Assembly: GCA_020444165.1 (NCBI GenBank)
Contig: JAHLLK010000007.1
Coordinates: 69,643 to 133,642 of the forward strand
Reading direction: 5' to 3'
Length of the DNA: 64,000 nt
Source: Deltaproteobacteria bacterium
GTDB lineage: Bacteria > Desulfobacterota > Desulfarculia > Desulfarculales > Desulfarculaceae
Shown: positions 49,655 through 58,946 of the stretch, piece after piece
How positions within the stretch are numbered: the stretch's first letter is position 1
How the letters are laid out: each line of letters opens with the position of its first letter
The notes under the pieces: generated by a model
Seen by the model: only the letters and a program-made list of their open reading frames with translations
Database searches by the model: none
Told to the model about the DNA's origin: nothing
Made by a program: the position numbers and the translations under genes

Positions 49655-52600
49655 TCAGCTGGCCGCCAGGGCGTCTATCTGGCGGTCCAATTCATCATCA
49701 GTGAAATGTTTCAAGGTGATGGCGCCGGTGGGGCATTTGGCGTTGCACAGCCCGTCGCCCTTGCAGATGACCGGGTTGACCACCGCCTTTTGGCCCTGCT
49801 TGGTGTTCTGGAACTCGATGGCGCGGTAGGTGCAGGCGTCGATGCAGGCCCCGCAGCCCATGCACCTTTTCTCCTCCACCTCGCAGATGGAGCCGGAAAC
49901 CGTGACCTTGTCGTTGGCCAGGAGGGTGAGGACCCGCCCTGCCGCGCCATAGGCCTGGTTGATGGTCTCCGGGATGAACTTGGGGTAATGCGCCGCGCCG
50001 CAGAGGTACACGCCCTGGGTGGCGAACTCCACCGGTCGCAGCTTGACGTGGGCTTCCTTGAAGAAGTCGTCCGGCCCCAGGGTGGCCTGGAACTGCTGCG
50101 CGATTTCCTTGTTGCCTTGGGGCGCGATCACCGCCGCGGCCAGGGCCAGGAAATCCGCGTCAATGGCCAGCTCCTGGCCCAGGATATAGTCCATCACCGC
50201 CACCCGGAGAACCGGCTTGCCCTCGTCCGAGGTGGTGGCTTCCACCTGGGGCGGCGCGGTGGGCTCATAGCGGATGAAACGCACCCCCTGGGTGGAGGCT
50301 TCGCGGTAATAATCCTCCATGAAGCCGTAGGCCCGGATATCCCGGAACAGGATGTAAACATCCATATCGGGATTGGCTTCTTTCAGCTTCAGGGCGTTCT
50401 TGATCGACTCGCCGCAGCACACCCGGGAGCAGTAGTTGCGGTCCTCATTGCGGCAACCCACGCACTGGATCATCACGATGTTTTCCGCGCCGGTCACGGC
50501 CTCGTCGCCGGCGACGATTCTCTCTTCCAGCTCCAAATGGGTGAGCACCCTTTCGTCCTGGCCGTAGAGATATTCCGTGGGCTGATACACTTCCGAACCG
50601 GTGGCGATGACCGTGGCGCCGTGCTTGATCTCGGTGATGCCACGGTCCGATTTGACCCGGGTGAGGAAGTTGCCCACATAGCCGCCGGCCTCAATGATCG
50701 TGGCCCCCGTGTACACGTGAATGGCCAGGTTTTTATGCACCTGCTGGATCAGATCGTCCACAAAGGCCTGCACGTCAGTGCCGTCCAGGGTGTGGTGAAT
50801 CTTCCGGGCCAGGCCGCCCAGGGTGTTCTCTTTTTCGAGCAGGTAAACCTCGTGCCCCTGCTTGGCGATGGACAAGGCCGCGGTCATGCCCGCGATGCCG
50901 CCGCCCACCACCACGGCCCTCTTGTCCACCGGCAGGTCGATCTCCCGCAAGGGCTCCAGCAGGGCGGCGCGGGCCACGGCCATGCGGATGATGTCCTGGG
51001 CCTTGTGGGTGGATTCCTCCCGCTCCTTGGCGTGCACCCAGGAGCAATGCTCGCGGATGTTGGCCATCTCGAAGTAGTACTGGTTGAGGCCCGCCTCCCG
51101 GAGGGTGTCCCGGAACAGGCTCTCCAGGGTGCGGGGCGAGCAGGCGGCCACCACCACCCGGTTGAGCTTCATCTCCTTGATCTTGTCGGTGATCTCCTTG
51201 GCCGAGTTGGTGGCGCAGGAGAAGAGCTGCTCCTGGGCGTACACCACGTTGGGCAGGGACATCGCGTAGTCCACCGTGTTGGGCACATCCACCGCCCGGG
51301 AGATGTTGGCCCCGCAGTGGCAGACAAAAACCCCGATGCGGAGTTCGTCCTCCCGTACGTCCAACTCCGAGGGATAAACTCTTTCCTTGGTGAGTTTGTT
51401 CCGCCGGTAATCGAGAATTTCCCCGCATTGCGCCCCGGCCGCGCTGGCCGTGAACACTGACTCGGGAATGTCCATGGGCCCCTGGAAAGCTCCGCTGACG
51501 TACACGCCGGCCCGGGTGGTTTCCACCGGATTGGTGGTGGCGATCTTGCAGAAGCCGTGGGGGGTCAGCTCGATGCCCAGTTTCTGGGCCAGTTCCGCGT
51601 GGTCCTTGGGCGGGTTAAGGCCCACCGAGAGCACCACCAGGTCGAATTCTTCCTCGATGACCCCGTTTTCCTCGGTGTCATAGCGGACGAAGACGTTGTG
51701 GGTCACCGGGTCTTCCCGGGCGATGGTGGCGTAGGAGCGGATGAACCGCACGTCGGTAAGGTTGCTGGTGCGCTGGTAATAGCGCTCGAAATCCTTGCCA
51801 TAGGCGCGGATATCGTTGTGGAAGATGGTGCACTGGGCCTCGGCGTCGTGCTCCTTGGCCAGGATCACCTGCTTCTGGGTGTAGGTGCAGCAAACCGCGG
51901 AGCAATAGCTGTTGTCGCCCGGGGTGACCCGCCGGGAGCCGATGCACTGGATCCAGGCGATCTTGTGGGGATGCTTCCGGTCGGAAGCGCGCAGGATCTC
52001 GCCTTCGTGCGGCCCGGTGGCGCACAAAAGCCGTTCGAAATCCATGCTGGTCACCACATTGGGCAGCTTGCCGTAGCCATAGTTGTCGTTGATCTTGGGA
52101 TCGAAAACATCGTAGCCCGCGGACAGGATGATGGAGCCCACGGAGATCTCGATCTTTTCCGCTTTCTGCCGGAGGTCGATGGCCTTGGCCTTGCAGACCC
52201 CTTCGCAGATCCGGCACTTCTTTTCCTTCAGGTAAATGCAGCTCTCATCGATGTAGGCGATGAGGGGAATCGCCTGCGCGAAGTAGATATGCACCGCCTT
52301 GTTGTTGGAGATCTCCTGGTTGAATTGGTCAGGATACTCCACGGGGCAGTTTTCCATGCAGGTGTTGCAACCCGTGCATTTTTCTTCGTCGATGTAGCGG
52401 GGTTTCTTGATCAGACTGACCTTGAAATCCCCGACTTCACCCTCGACCCGTTCCACTTCCGTGAACGACATGACCTCAATATTTGGATGCCGGCCGACCT
52501 CGACCAGTTTGGGTGAGAGTATTCACATGGAGCAGTCGTTGGTCGGATACGTCTTGTCCAACTGCGCCATGTGGCCACCAATGGCCGGCGCTTTTTCGAT

Positions 52601-52738
52601 CATGTAAACCTTGTAACCGGCCGCGGCCAGGTCCAGGGAGGCCTGGATGGCGCTGATGCCGCCGCCGACCACCATCACGTCACCGAAGTTCTGCTTGGCC
52701 AAGTCTTTATGTAGGAGTTGAAGCTTTTCTTTCAACAT
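49655..52738 (-). CDS. bamE: HdrA-like flavin/Fe-S selenoprotein, BamE type
   Basis: This is one 1027-residue gene interrupted only by a UGA at 52523-52525. It starts at ATG 52738 after AAGGGAA. The first Rossmann motif [12 protein letters not shown] is followed by TNDC69-S-M-U72[10 protein letters not shown], exactly where HdrA has NDCSMCILSPK. Then come a 4Fe-4S site ([12 protein letters not shown]), HdrA core motifs, a second FAD domain ([20 protein letters not shown]) and C-terminal ferredoxin clusters ([19 protein letters not shown]). The double-HdrA length fits BamE, proposed to bifurcate electrons toward benzoyl-CoA reductase. Without the Sec reading it would appear as two broken genes. 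Confidence 0.88.
52491..52508 (-). promoter_or_regulatory. candidate SECIS hairpin of bamE
   Basis: Minus-strand CTGGTC-GAGGTC-GGCCGG forms a 6-bp stem (two G-U pairs) with a GGU-containing loop, starting 15 bases after the UGA. Confidence 0.55.
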
Positions 52739-52813
52739 GATCGGTATTCCCTTCCGGCGGTCCCCCCGGCCGTTCGCGGCGAGGAGCCGCAACCCGGTGC
52801 CTCACCCGCTGGC

Positions 52814-53965
52814 TCAGATGACTTCCGAGATCACCTCGGTGATATCCTTGATCTCAATCTTCTCCACCACGTCCAAGGTCAGCTTGCTGTCCTCGAAGTT
52901 GGAGATGCAGTAGGGGCAGGCGGTGACCAGCACCTCCGCGCCCAACCCCAGGGCCTGCTCCAGGCGGATATCGGAGAAGCGCTCTCCCTTGGGAGTCTCC
53001 ATCCAGATCCGCCCCCCGCCGCCGCCGCAGCAGAGGCTGTCCTTGCCGTACTCGGGCAGCTCGCACACTTCCTCGCCCGTGGCCCGGGCCAGCACCTCGC
53101 GGGGTTCTTCGTACACCCCGTTGTGCCGGCCCAGATAGCAGGGATCGTGATAGGTAAGCTTTTTCTCGAACTTGCCGGACAGGGTGAGCCGGCCTTCCGC
53201 CAGGAGCTGGGCGAGGAACTGCGACATGTGCACCACTTCGAAGTTCACCATGAACTCGGGGTACTCGTTCTTGAAGGTGTGATAGCAATGGGGCGAGGAC
53301 ACCAGGATCTTCTTCACGCCATGGTCGATGAAGGCCTTGATGTTCTCCTTGGCCAGCTTCTTGAAAAGCTCTTCCTCGCCGGTCTTGCGGATGCTCTCGC
53401 CGCAGCAGCTCTCCTCTTCCCCCAGGATGCCGAAGGAGACCCCGGCCTTTTTCAGCACCTTGACCGTGGCCGCGGCCACCTTCTTGAGCCGGGGGTCATA
53501 GCTGAGGTAACAGCCAGGGAAGTAGAGGATTTCCATGTCCTCGGCAAAGGGCTGCACCCCCAGGCCCTGGGCCCAGGCGGCGCGCTTGCCCCGCTCCTCG
53601 GACAGTGGATTGCCCTCGCCCACCAGGCTGGCCCGGATGCCCCGGATGGGTTGCACGTGGGGCGGGAACACCCCATATTCCGTGGCGATGCGCCTGAGCG
53701 CCACCCCGGACTCGATCTGCTTCACGTCCCGGGGGCAGCGCTGGGGACAGCGGCCGCAGGTGGTGCAGCGCCAGATGTCCTCGCTCTCGATCTCCACCAG
53801 GCCGAAGGTGGCTTGGCGAACGATCTTGCGCATGCTGAAGTTGGTCACCCGGTTCCAGGGACAAACCGTGTCACACAAGCCACATTGAAAGCATAGTTTG
53901 AAGGCTTCCCCGCCGCTGTCCTTGATTACCTCAACGATTTCCTTGTAATCGGCTACATTTTCCAC
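52814..53965 (-). CDS. bamD: HdrB/D-like Fe-S protein with two CCG domains, BamD type
   Basis: A 383-residue protein beginning at GTG. Two N-terminal 4Fe-4S sites (CFQCGLCDTVCP, CTTCGRCPQRCP) are followed by two CCG domains (FPGCYLSYDP..SCCGES, and DPCYLGRHNGVYEEPRE..LCCGGGGGRIW..CPYC). This is the HdrC-HdrB arrangement of HdrD-like proteins. In class II benzoyl-CoA reductase clusters the equivalent BamD links the HdrA-like subunit to the BamBC core. The gene lies between bamC and bamE with short gaps. Confidence 0.87.
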   Translation of the reverse strand: MENVADYKEIVEVIKDSGGEAFKLCFQCGLCDTVCPWNRVTNFSMRKIVRQATFGLVEIESEDIWRCTTCGRCPQRCPRDVKQIESGVALRRIATEYGVFPPHVQPIRGIRASLVGEGNPLSEERGKRAAWAQGLGVQPFAEDMEILYFPGCYLSYDPRLKKVAAATVKVLKKAGVSFGILGEEESCCGESIRKTGEEELFKKLAKENIKAFIDHGVKKILVSSPHCYHTFKNEYPEFMVNFEVVHMSQFLAQLLAEGRLTLSGKFEKKLTYHDPCYLGRHNGVYEEPREVLARATGEEVCELPEYGKDSLCCGGGGGRIWMETPKGERFSDIRLEQALGLGAEVLVTACPYCISNFEDSKLTLDVVEKIEIKDITEVISEVI

Positions 53966-54000
53966 GGCTTATCCCAACCCCCTCAGACCGCTCGCGCTCA

Positions 54001-54531
54001 TCAGTCCTTTTCGCTCATGCGGGCCAGCGCTTCGACGATCTTGTCCATGCCAAATTTGTCCGCCAACGCTTCCAGGCCGATGTTCAGCTCTTCCTGGGGC
54101 TCGTCCTCCTCGACTTCCTCTTCCCGCTCCTCGTAGGTGAGCACGTCGTTGAGGCACCACTCCACGCATTTGGGCGTGTCCTCGCCCTCGCACATGTCGC
54201 ACTTCAAGGGCAGACCGGTGTCCGGGTCCTTGAACATTTCCCGGGAGGGGCAGGAGGCCCGGCAAAAGGCGCACTCGTCGTACTCCTTGCCGTCGATGAC
54301 GTAGGTGTCGCGGCCCATGCACTCGGCCGGGGTGTATTCCCCCGCGAACACCGGCAGCCAGATGTCCTTCAGGCGGTGGCTGATCACCTGGATGCGGGAC
54401 TTGGCCGGATTGATGCTCGAGTATTTCGGCGTCGCATGGAAGGCGGAGCAGATGATCTCGCAGCCCCGGCAGCCATTGCAACGGTCGGCGTCAATCTTAA
54501 TCCTCTTTACCTTCTTCTTGACCTTCGCCAT
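54001..54531 (-). CDS. bamC: ferredoxin-type electron-transfer subunit, BamC type
   Basis: A 176-residue protein with about 14 Cys in four sets (CNGCRGCEIICS, CAFCRASCP, CDMCEGEDTPKC and others), consistent with three or four 4Fe-4S clusters, and an acidic C-terminal tail. It overlaps the end of the AOR-like gene by 35 bases, as expected for an obligate partner. In Geobacter BamB and BamC form the soluble benzoyl-CoA-reducing core. Confidence 0.85.
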   Translation of the reverse strand: MAKVKKKVKRIKIDADRCNGCRGCEIICSAFHATPKYSSINPAKSRIQVISHRLKDIWLPVFAGEYTPAECMGRDTYVIDGKEYDECAFCRASCPSREMFKDPDTGLPLKCDMCEGEDTPKCVEWCLNDVLTYEEREEEVEEDEPQEELNIGLEALADKFGMDKIVEALARMSEKD

Positions 54532-56488
54532 CTTTCAGAATCCCTCTCTTGATCAATTCCTCGGCAACGTAGTCCAAATCCAGCTCGTGGAGCCGTTCCT
54601 TGGTGGGGATGCCGTCGTAGTTCCAGCCCTTGTAGGCGTAGTAGGTGGTGAGCAGCTCCTCCTCCAGCTCGGGGAAGCGCCGCTTCCAGTGGTCGGCGGG
54701 CGGTTTTTCGTCGGCCCGGCTCATGCCCCGGAGGTTGTTGAAGGCCCGGTGCAGGTTCCGGCTGCGGTTGACGATCTTCTTCAGGCCCTCCTCGTCGAGG
54801 TCCATGCCGGTGGCGGCCGAGATCAGCTTGGGATAGTTGTGGATGTGGTAGGGCGGCTTCAGGCAGAACGAGGCCATGCCGGCGCAGATGCACAAGGCGT
54901 CGTCGATGTTGTGCAGCATCTCCATCCAGTCCACGATCTGGGCGGCCATTTCCGGGGTGGGAAAGTAGGGAATGGATTTCTCGCCCCGGGGCTCCCACTC
55001 CAGGAGAATCTCCTTCCAGCTCTCGTCCGGCAGCTGGGGCCAGTCCTTGACGAACCTCTCGCGCTGCTCCCGGGTGGGGAAGGCGCCCTGGGGCCAGTTG
55101 CCCTCGATCTGGGTGATGCTGATCTTCTCGTTGGTGGAGTACATCAAAAAGTACAGGGGGTCCAGCATGCCCAGCTTGATGGGCAACTGCTCGTGCTTCT
55201 TGATGCAGTTGTGGGCGAACTCCTCGGCCCCCTTGCCGATCCGCTTGGCCGCCCAATAGGTGCCGTCGGCCAGGATGTCGCCGATGCCCTCCCGCCGGAC
55301 CACCCGGTCCAGCAGCCAGAAGAAGCGGCCCTCGTTGTCCTGGGGGCAGCCCTCGAAGTCCTTGTCGGTCAGGATGCCGGCTTCATAAAGCTCCACGGCA
55401 AAGGCCAGGATCTGCGGGGTGGAGAAGCCGTCCACCCCGTATTCCGAGGCAGCCTGGGCGATCTTGAAGCCGAAGTCCAGGTTGTCCACGTAGGCCGCCA
55501 TGGCGTAGGTCAGCTTGGAGAAGCACTTCATCATGTAGCGCGGCACGTTGGGGTAGTTGATCAGGGCGCCGCAGTGCTGGGGGCAGTTGTAGCAGCTGAT
55601 GAGCCGCTTGATGGAGTCGGTCTGGCATTTGGACCAGCTGTCGTTGATCTCGTCGGTCCAGAAGTCGCGCCGCCGTTCGCGGGCGTTGCCCCATACGAAG
55701 TTCTCGGTGTGCCACTTCTCGTCGGTGTGCACCATCTCCTGGGGCGAGCCGATGCCCGAGAGGATGGTCATCACGTCGGGGATGGGGTTCTCGTTACGGT
55801 AGTTGATGTAGTCCGTAACCTCCTTGATCACCTCCATGAACGCCATGCCGTCGGCCAGGTTCACGTCCTTGGTGCCCCGCACCGCGATGGCTTTCACCTT
55901 CTTGTCGCCCATGACCGCGCCGCCGCCCAGCCGGCTGGCGCTGGAGCGGGACTGCTCGATGGAAGCGCAGAACATGCGGTTCTCGCCGGCCAGGCCGATG
56001 GCCGCCACCTGGGCGTTGGGCTGGCCCAGCTCCTCGCGGATCAGGTCCTGGGTCTCCAGGGCGCCCCGGCCCCGCAGGTGCTCGGCGTCGCGGATCTCCA
56101 CCTTGTCGTTGTGAATCCAGATGTAGACCAATTTGGGGGATTTGTTTTTCAGGAGCACCTTGTCATAGCCGGCGTGTTTCAGCTCCGCCGACCAGAAACC
56201 GCCCATCATGGGGTAGGCCAACAGCTCCGATTGGGGCGAAACAAAGGTGACCACCGTGCGGTTGGCCGAGAAGGCCGGGGTGGCGTTGAGCAAGCCCGAG
56301 CTGAAGATCATCAGGTTTTCTTTGTCAAAGGGCTTGACCTCCGGGGGCACCCGGTCCCAGTGCAGCTTCACGCTGGTGCCGAGGCCGCCCAGGTGGGTCT
56401 CCAAGATCTTGGGATCGGTCTCCACCCGCTCGATGTTCCCGGTCTCCAAATCTATTTCCAGGTTGTAGCCGGTCTCTCCGTATCTCAT
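54497..56488 (-). CDS. bamB: tungsten AOR-family enzyme, class II benzoyl-CoA reductase BamB type
   Basis: The 663-residue protein starts at the ATG behind GGAAGG and opens MRYGETGYNLEIDLETG. It has the AOR-family layout: the N-terminal tungstopterin domain (LGGLGTSVKLHWDRVPPEV, SRLGGGAVMGDKKVKAIAVR) and a 4Fe-4S site starting CYNCPQHC. Overall sequence and neighbours match BamB, which dearomatises benzoyl-CoA to cyclohexadienoyl-CoA in obligate anaerobes. A related aryl-CoA or other carboxylic-acid reductase of the same family cannot be excluded. BamGHI genes are not in the window. The gene has a leader of ~540 nt from the promoter at 57037-57065. Confidence 0.85.
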   Translation of the reverse strand: MRYGETGYNLEIDLETGNIERVETDPKILETHLGGLGTSVKLHWDRVPPEVKPFDKENLMIFSSGLLNATPAFSANRTVVTFVSPQSELLAYPMMGGFWSAELKHAGYDKVLLKNKSPKLVYIWIHNDKVEIRDAEHLRGRGALETQDLIREELGQPNAQVAAIGLAGENRMFCASIEQSRSSASRLGGGAVMGDKKVKAIAVRGTKDVNLADGMAFMEVIKEVTDYINYRNENPIPDVMTILSGIGSPQEMVHTDEKWHTENFVWGNARERRRDFWTDEINDSWSKCQTDSIKRLISCYNCPQHCGALINYPNVPRYMMKCFSKLTYAMAAYVDNLDFGFKIAQAASEYGVDGFSTPQILAFAVELYEAGILTDKDFEGCPQDNEGRFFWLLDRVVRREGIGDILADGTYWAAKRIGKGAEEFAHNCIKKHEQLPIKLGMLDPLYFLMYSTNEKISITQIEGNWPQGAFPTREQRERFVKDWPQLPDESWKEILLEWEPRGEKSIPYFPTPEMAAQIVDWMEMLHNIDDALCICAGMASFCLKPPYHIHNYPKLISAATGMDLDEEGLKKIVNRSRNLHRAFNNLRGMSRADEKPPADHWKRRFPELEEELLTTYYAYKGWNYDGIPTKERLHELDLDYVAEELIKRGILKDGEGQEEGKED

Positions 56489-57312
56489 CGTGTTTTCCTT
56501 CCACCTCACATGAACCCCGGGAAAGATGCCTAGGGCATCAGGGGTTCCCTGATCCAGGCAATATGCTCCGGTCCACGGCCGCGGCCCCAGAGAGCGGCCT
56601 CGCCGCCCCGCCCCGGGGCGCCCGTGGACAGGCTGATCTTTTCGCTCCCGCGCGCCGGCCCCCCGGGAGCAGACGACCGGGAGGGCCGGGAAGCGGCTCC
56701 CGCAGGGGTAAGATTTTCGCGTGGAAAATGCAGAAGGGCCTGGGGGCCTGGGTTATACTGCGGGGCGCGGACGCCCCGGCGCGGCAGCGCCCGGCCGGAG
56801 GAGGGGAGAGGAGCGCACCATACGGCGCCGACCGCCGTCTTCCCCCGGGACAGCCCTGTAACAGGTGCAAGGCATTTTCCCCTGATCTTCCCGCCGTCCA
56901 TGCTCGCCCGCCCAAGCTCCGCGTTTCGCAATTTGCCGCGCTTGCTGCCGCCGTCCCGTCGGTCCTTGCCGGACTCAGCTTCCACTACCACTTGGCAAGC
57001 GCGCACCCCAATTACCGGCAAGGGGTTCATGGTTGCAATGTAGCTACATTGTGACTACGTGTCAAGCCCTAAACTCTCTTTTCCATCTTCGATAGTTAGA
57101 GCCTGCCGAGCCTTGCCCTCAGGTGGCCTGGAAGGGGCGCGAAGCGTGTTTTGGCGGGGGGAAAAAACCGGAAAACGGCAGGTGGGCGCCGCAGGTCGGC
57201 CCCAAAAGCTCGCCCCGGGCACGGGGGGGGTGGCCGTAGTGACCAAGACCCGGCCTGGTGGGCGGCTGGGCCATGATGTCCGGCCAAAGATGGCCCCGGT
57301 TCAGGGCCGGGT
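56489..57312. other. bam operon leader and divergent spacer
   Basis: No gene is recognised in these 824 bp. The promoter/operator at 57036-57065 leaves a transcribed leader of ~540 bases before bamB, very rich in G and C. I could not fold it or match it to a known riboswitch. The remainder (57066-57312) lies between that promoter and the 3' end of the NifB-like gene. Confidence 0.55.
57036..57065 (-). promoter_or_regulatory. bam promoter with 16-bp palindromic operator
   Basis: On the minus strand TTGACA (57060-57065) and TACATT (57037-57042) are 17 bases apart. CAATGTAGCTACATTG (57036-57051) is a perfect 16-bp palindrome covering the -10, so a dimeric repressor bound here would shut the promoter. 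Confidence 0.7.
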
Positions 57313-58152
57313 TCAGGGCCGGGTGGGGCAGCCCGGCAGGGACCCGCCCAAAAGCCCCACGGCGTCGGCCCGGCAGCGCTGGCAATGCTCCATCTGGGGC
57401 AGGTGTTGCCGCGCTTCCTGGCGCAGGCGGCGGATCAGGGCCGGGTGGGGCGCCACCTGCCCGGCCAAGGGCGTGCCGGCCAGGGGGATCACCGGGATCA
57501 GGTTCATGAGGTCCGCGCCCAGGCGGCCGGCCCGGCGGGCGATGGCCCCCACCTGGCCCTGGTTGAGGCCCGGCACCACCACGGTGTTCACCTTCACCGT
57601 GAGACCCCGGGCCTTCAAAGCGGCCAGGGCCGCGAACTGGCGGGCGATCAACTCCCCGGCCCCCTCCGCGCCGCGCCGCGCCGCCTCCCCCACGCCCACC
57701 CGTTGATAGAGCCCGGCCCCCACGGCCGGGTCCACCGCGTTGATGGTCAGAGTGGCGAACCCCACCCCCAGTTCGGCCAGGTCCGCCACGTGGGGGGCCA
57801 GGCCGTAGCCGTTGGTGGACAGGCAGAGGATCAGCTCGGGATGGCGGCTCCGCACCAGCTCCAGACAGGCCAGGGTCCGCGCGGGCTGATGAAAGGGATC
57901 GCCCGGCCCCGCGATGCCCACCACCCGGAGGTAGGGCATGGACGCCAGGGCGCGCTCCAGGTGCTCCAGGGCCGCCGCCGGCTCCAGCACCTGGCTGGTC
58001 ACCCCCGGCCGGCTCTCGTTGGCGCAGTCGTAATCCCGCCGGCAATACAGGCAGGAGATGTTGCACCCCGGCGCCACCGGCAGGTGGATGCGGCCGTAAC
58101 GGGTCCGCGCCTCGGGGTAAAAGCAGGGGTGTGAGGTCGCCGTGGCGGGCAT
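57313..58152 (-). CDS. nifB: NifB-like radical SAM protein
   Basis: A 279-residue protein with the NifB signature C30-x3-C34-x2-C37 followed by RRDYDC43ANESRPG, GIAGPGDPF, and the C-terminal CQRCRADAVGLLGG also typical of NifB. NifB builds the carbide-centred 8Fe precursor of nitrogenase cofactors. No nifHDKEN genes are in the window, and the gene follows NapH-like and oxyanion-binding-protein genes. It may serve a nitrogenase encoded elsewhere or another Fe-S/metal cofactor. It lacks the NifX-like extension of larger NifB proteins. Confidence 0.85.
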   Translation of the reverse strand: MPATATSHPCFYPEARTRYGRIHLPVAPGCNISCLYCRRDYDCANESRPGVTSQVLEPAAALEHLERALASMPYLRVVGIAGPGDPFHQPARTLACLELVRSRHPELILCLSTNGYGLAPHVADLAELGVGFATLTINAVDPAVGAGLYQRVGVGEAARRGAEGAGELIARQFAALAALKARGLTVKVNTVVVPGLNQGQVGAIARRAGRLGADLMNLIPVIPLAGTPLAGQVAPHPALIRRLRQEARQHLPQMEHCQRCRADAVGLLGGSLPGCPTRP

Positions 58153-58160
58153 GGAGCCGG

Positions 58161-58946
58161 CTAGGCCTTTGGTCCGGGGCGGCCCACCTTGATGGCTCCC
58201 ACCGGGCAGGAATCCAGGCAATCCGCGCAGTTGGTGCAGTTGGCCTCTGCCGGGCGGGTGGCCATGGCGCAGACCCGGCGGCACTGGTTGCAGTCGTTGC
58301 ACCGGCTGGTCTTGTAGACCCGGAACAAACTGAAGCGTTGCAGCAGCTCCAGGGCCCCGCCGGTGGGACAGGCCATCCGGCACCAGAGGTTGGCCGCCAC
58401 CAGGCCCAGGGCCACCAGGCCCAGGACCACCCCGGTGCGCACCAGCCACCAGAGGTTGGCGTGCTCAAAGGTGAGCCCCACCGAAGTGAAGAACTCGCCC
58501 ACCCGGATGGGAATGGCCATACGGGGCTGCCCCAGGCCCAGCCAGATGGCCAGGGCCGCGGCCAAGCCCAGGAAAAGTCCCCACACCGCCCGGCTGGGCT
58601 GCACATTCAGCTTGCCCCAGGAGACCTTGCCCAGGAGCTGGTTCACCAGCCCCCCGGGGCAGGCCCAGGCGCAAAAGGCCCGCCCGAACACCAGGGTCAA
58701 CAAGGGCAGGCCCAGCCAAAAGCCCCAGAACAAGGTGAAGATGCGGCCGTGACAGGTGAGCACCGGGCAACTCTCGCAACTCACGAAAGGCACCACAAAG
58801 GGACAGCGGAAAATGCCGTAGAAGGACCATTGGCCCAACACGCCCAACATGGCCAGTTGGGTCAGGCGGCGCCAGACCCGCACGCCCAGGCGGGCCCCGG
58901 TCCGGCTGCCCTCGCCGGCCAGGGGGGTGGCGGTGGTCTCAGGCAT
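58161..58946 (-). CDS. NapH-like membrane 4Fe-4S protein
   Basis: A 261-residue inner-membrane protein with about four hydrophobic segments, two CxxxCP motifs (CAWACPGG, CRMACPTG) and two C-terminal 4Fe-4S sites (CNDCNQCRRVC, CTNCADCLDSCP). NapH/CcoG-like proteins move electrons between the quinone pool and soluble partners. It overlaps the binding-protein gene by 8 bases and is followed 8 bp later by the NifB-like gene. It may reduce the NifB clusters or a metal-processing step. Confidence 0.83.
   Translation of the reverse strand: MPETTATPLAGEGSRTGARLGVRVWRRLTQLAMLGVLGQWSFYGIFRCPFVVPFVSCESCPVLTCHGRIFTLFWGFWLGLPLLTLVFGRAFCAWACPGGLVNQLLGKVSWGKLNVQPSRAVWGLFLGLAAALAIWLGLGQPRMAIPIRVGEFFTSVGLTFEHANLWWLVRTGVVLGLVALGLVAANLWCRMACPTGGALELLQRFSLFRVYKTSRCNDCNQCRRVCAMATRPAEANCTNCADCLDSCPVGAIKVGRPGPKA

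Noticed and set aside
52523..52525. UGA as a genuine nonsense mutation splitting hdrA
   Set aside because: Homology continues in the same frame on both sides, the UGA sits at the known Sec/Cys position, and the neighbouring bamF shows the same pattern.
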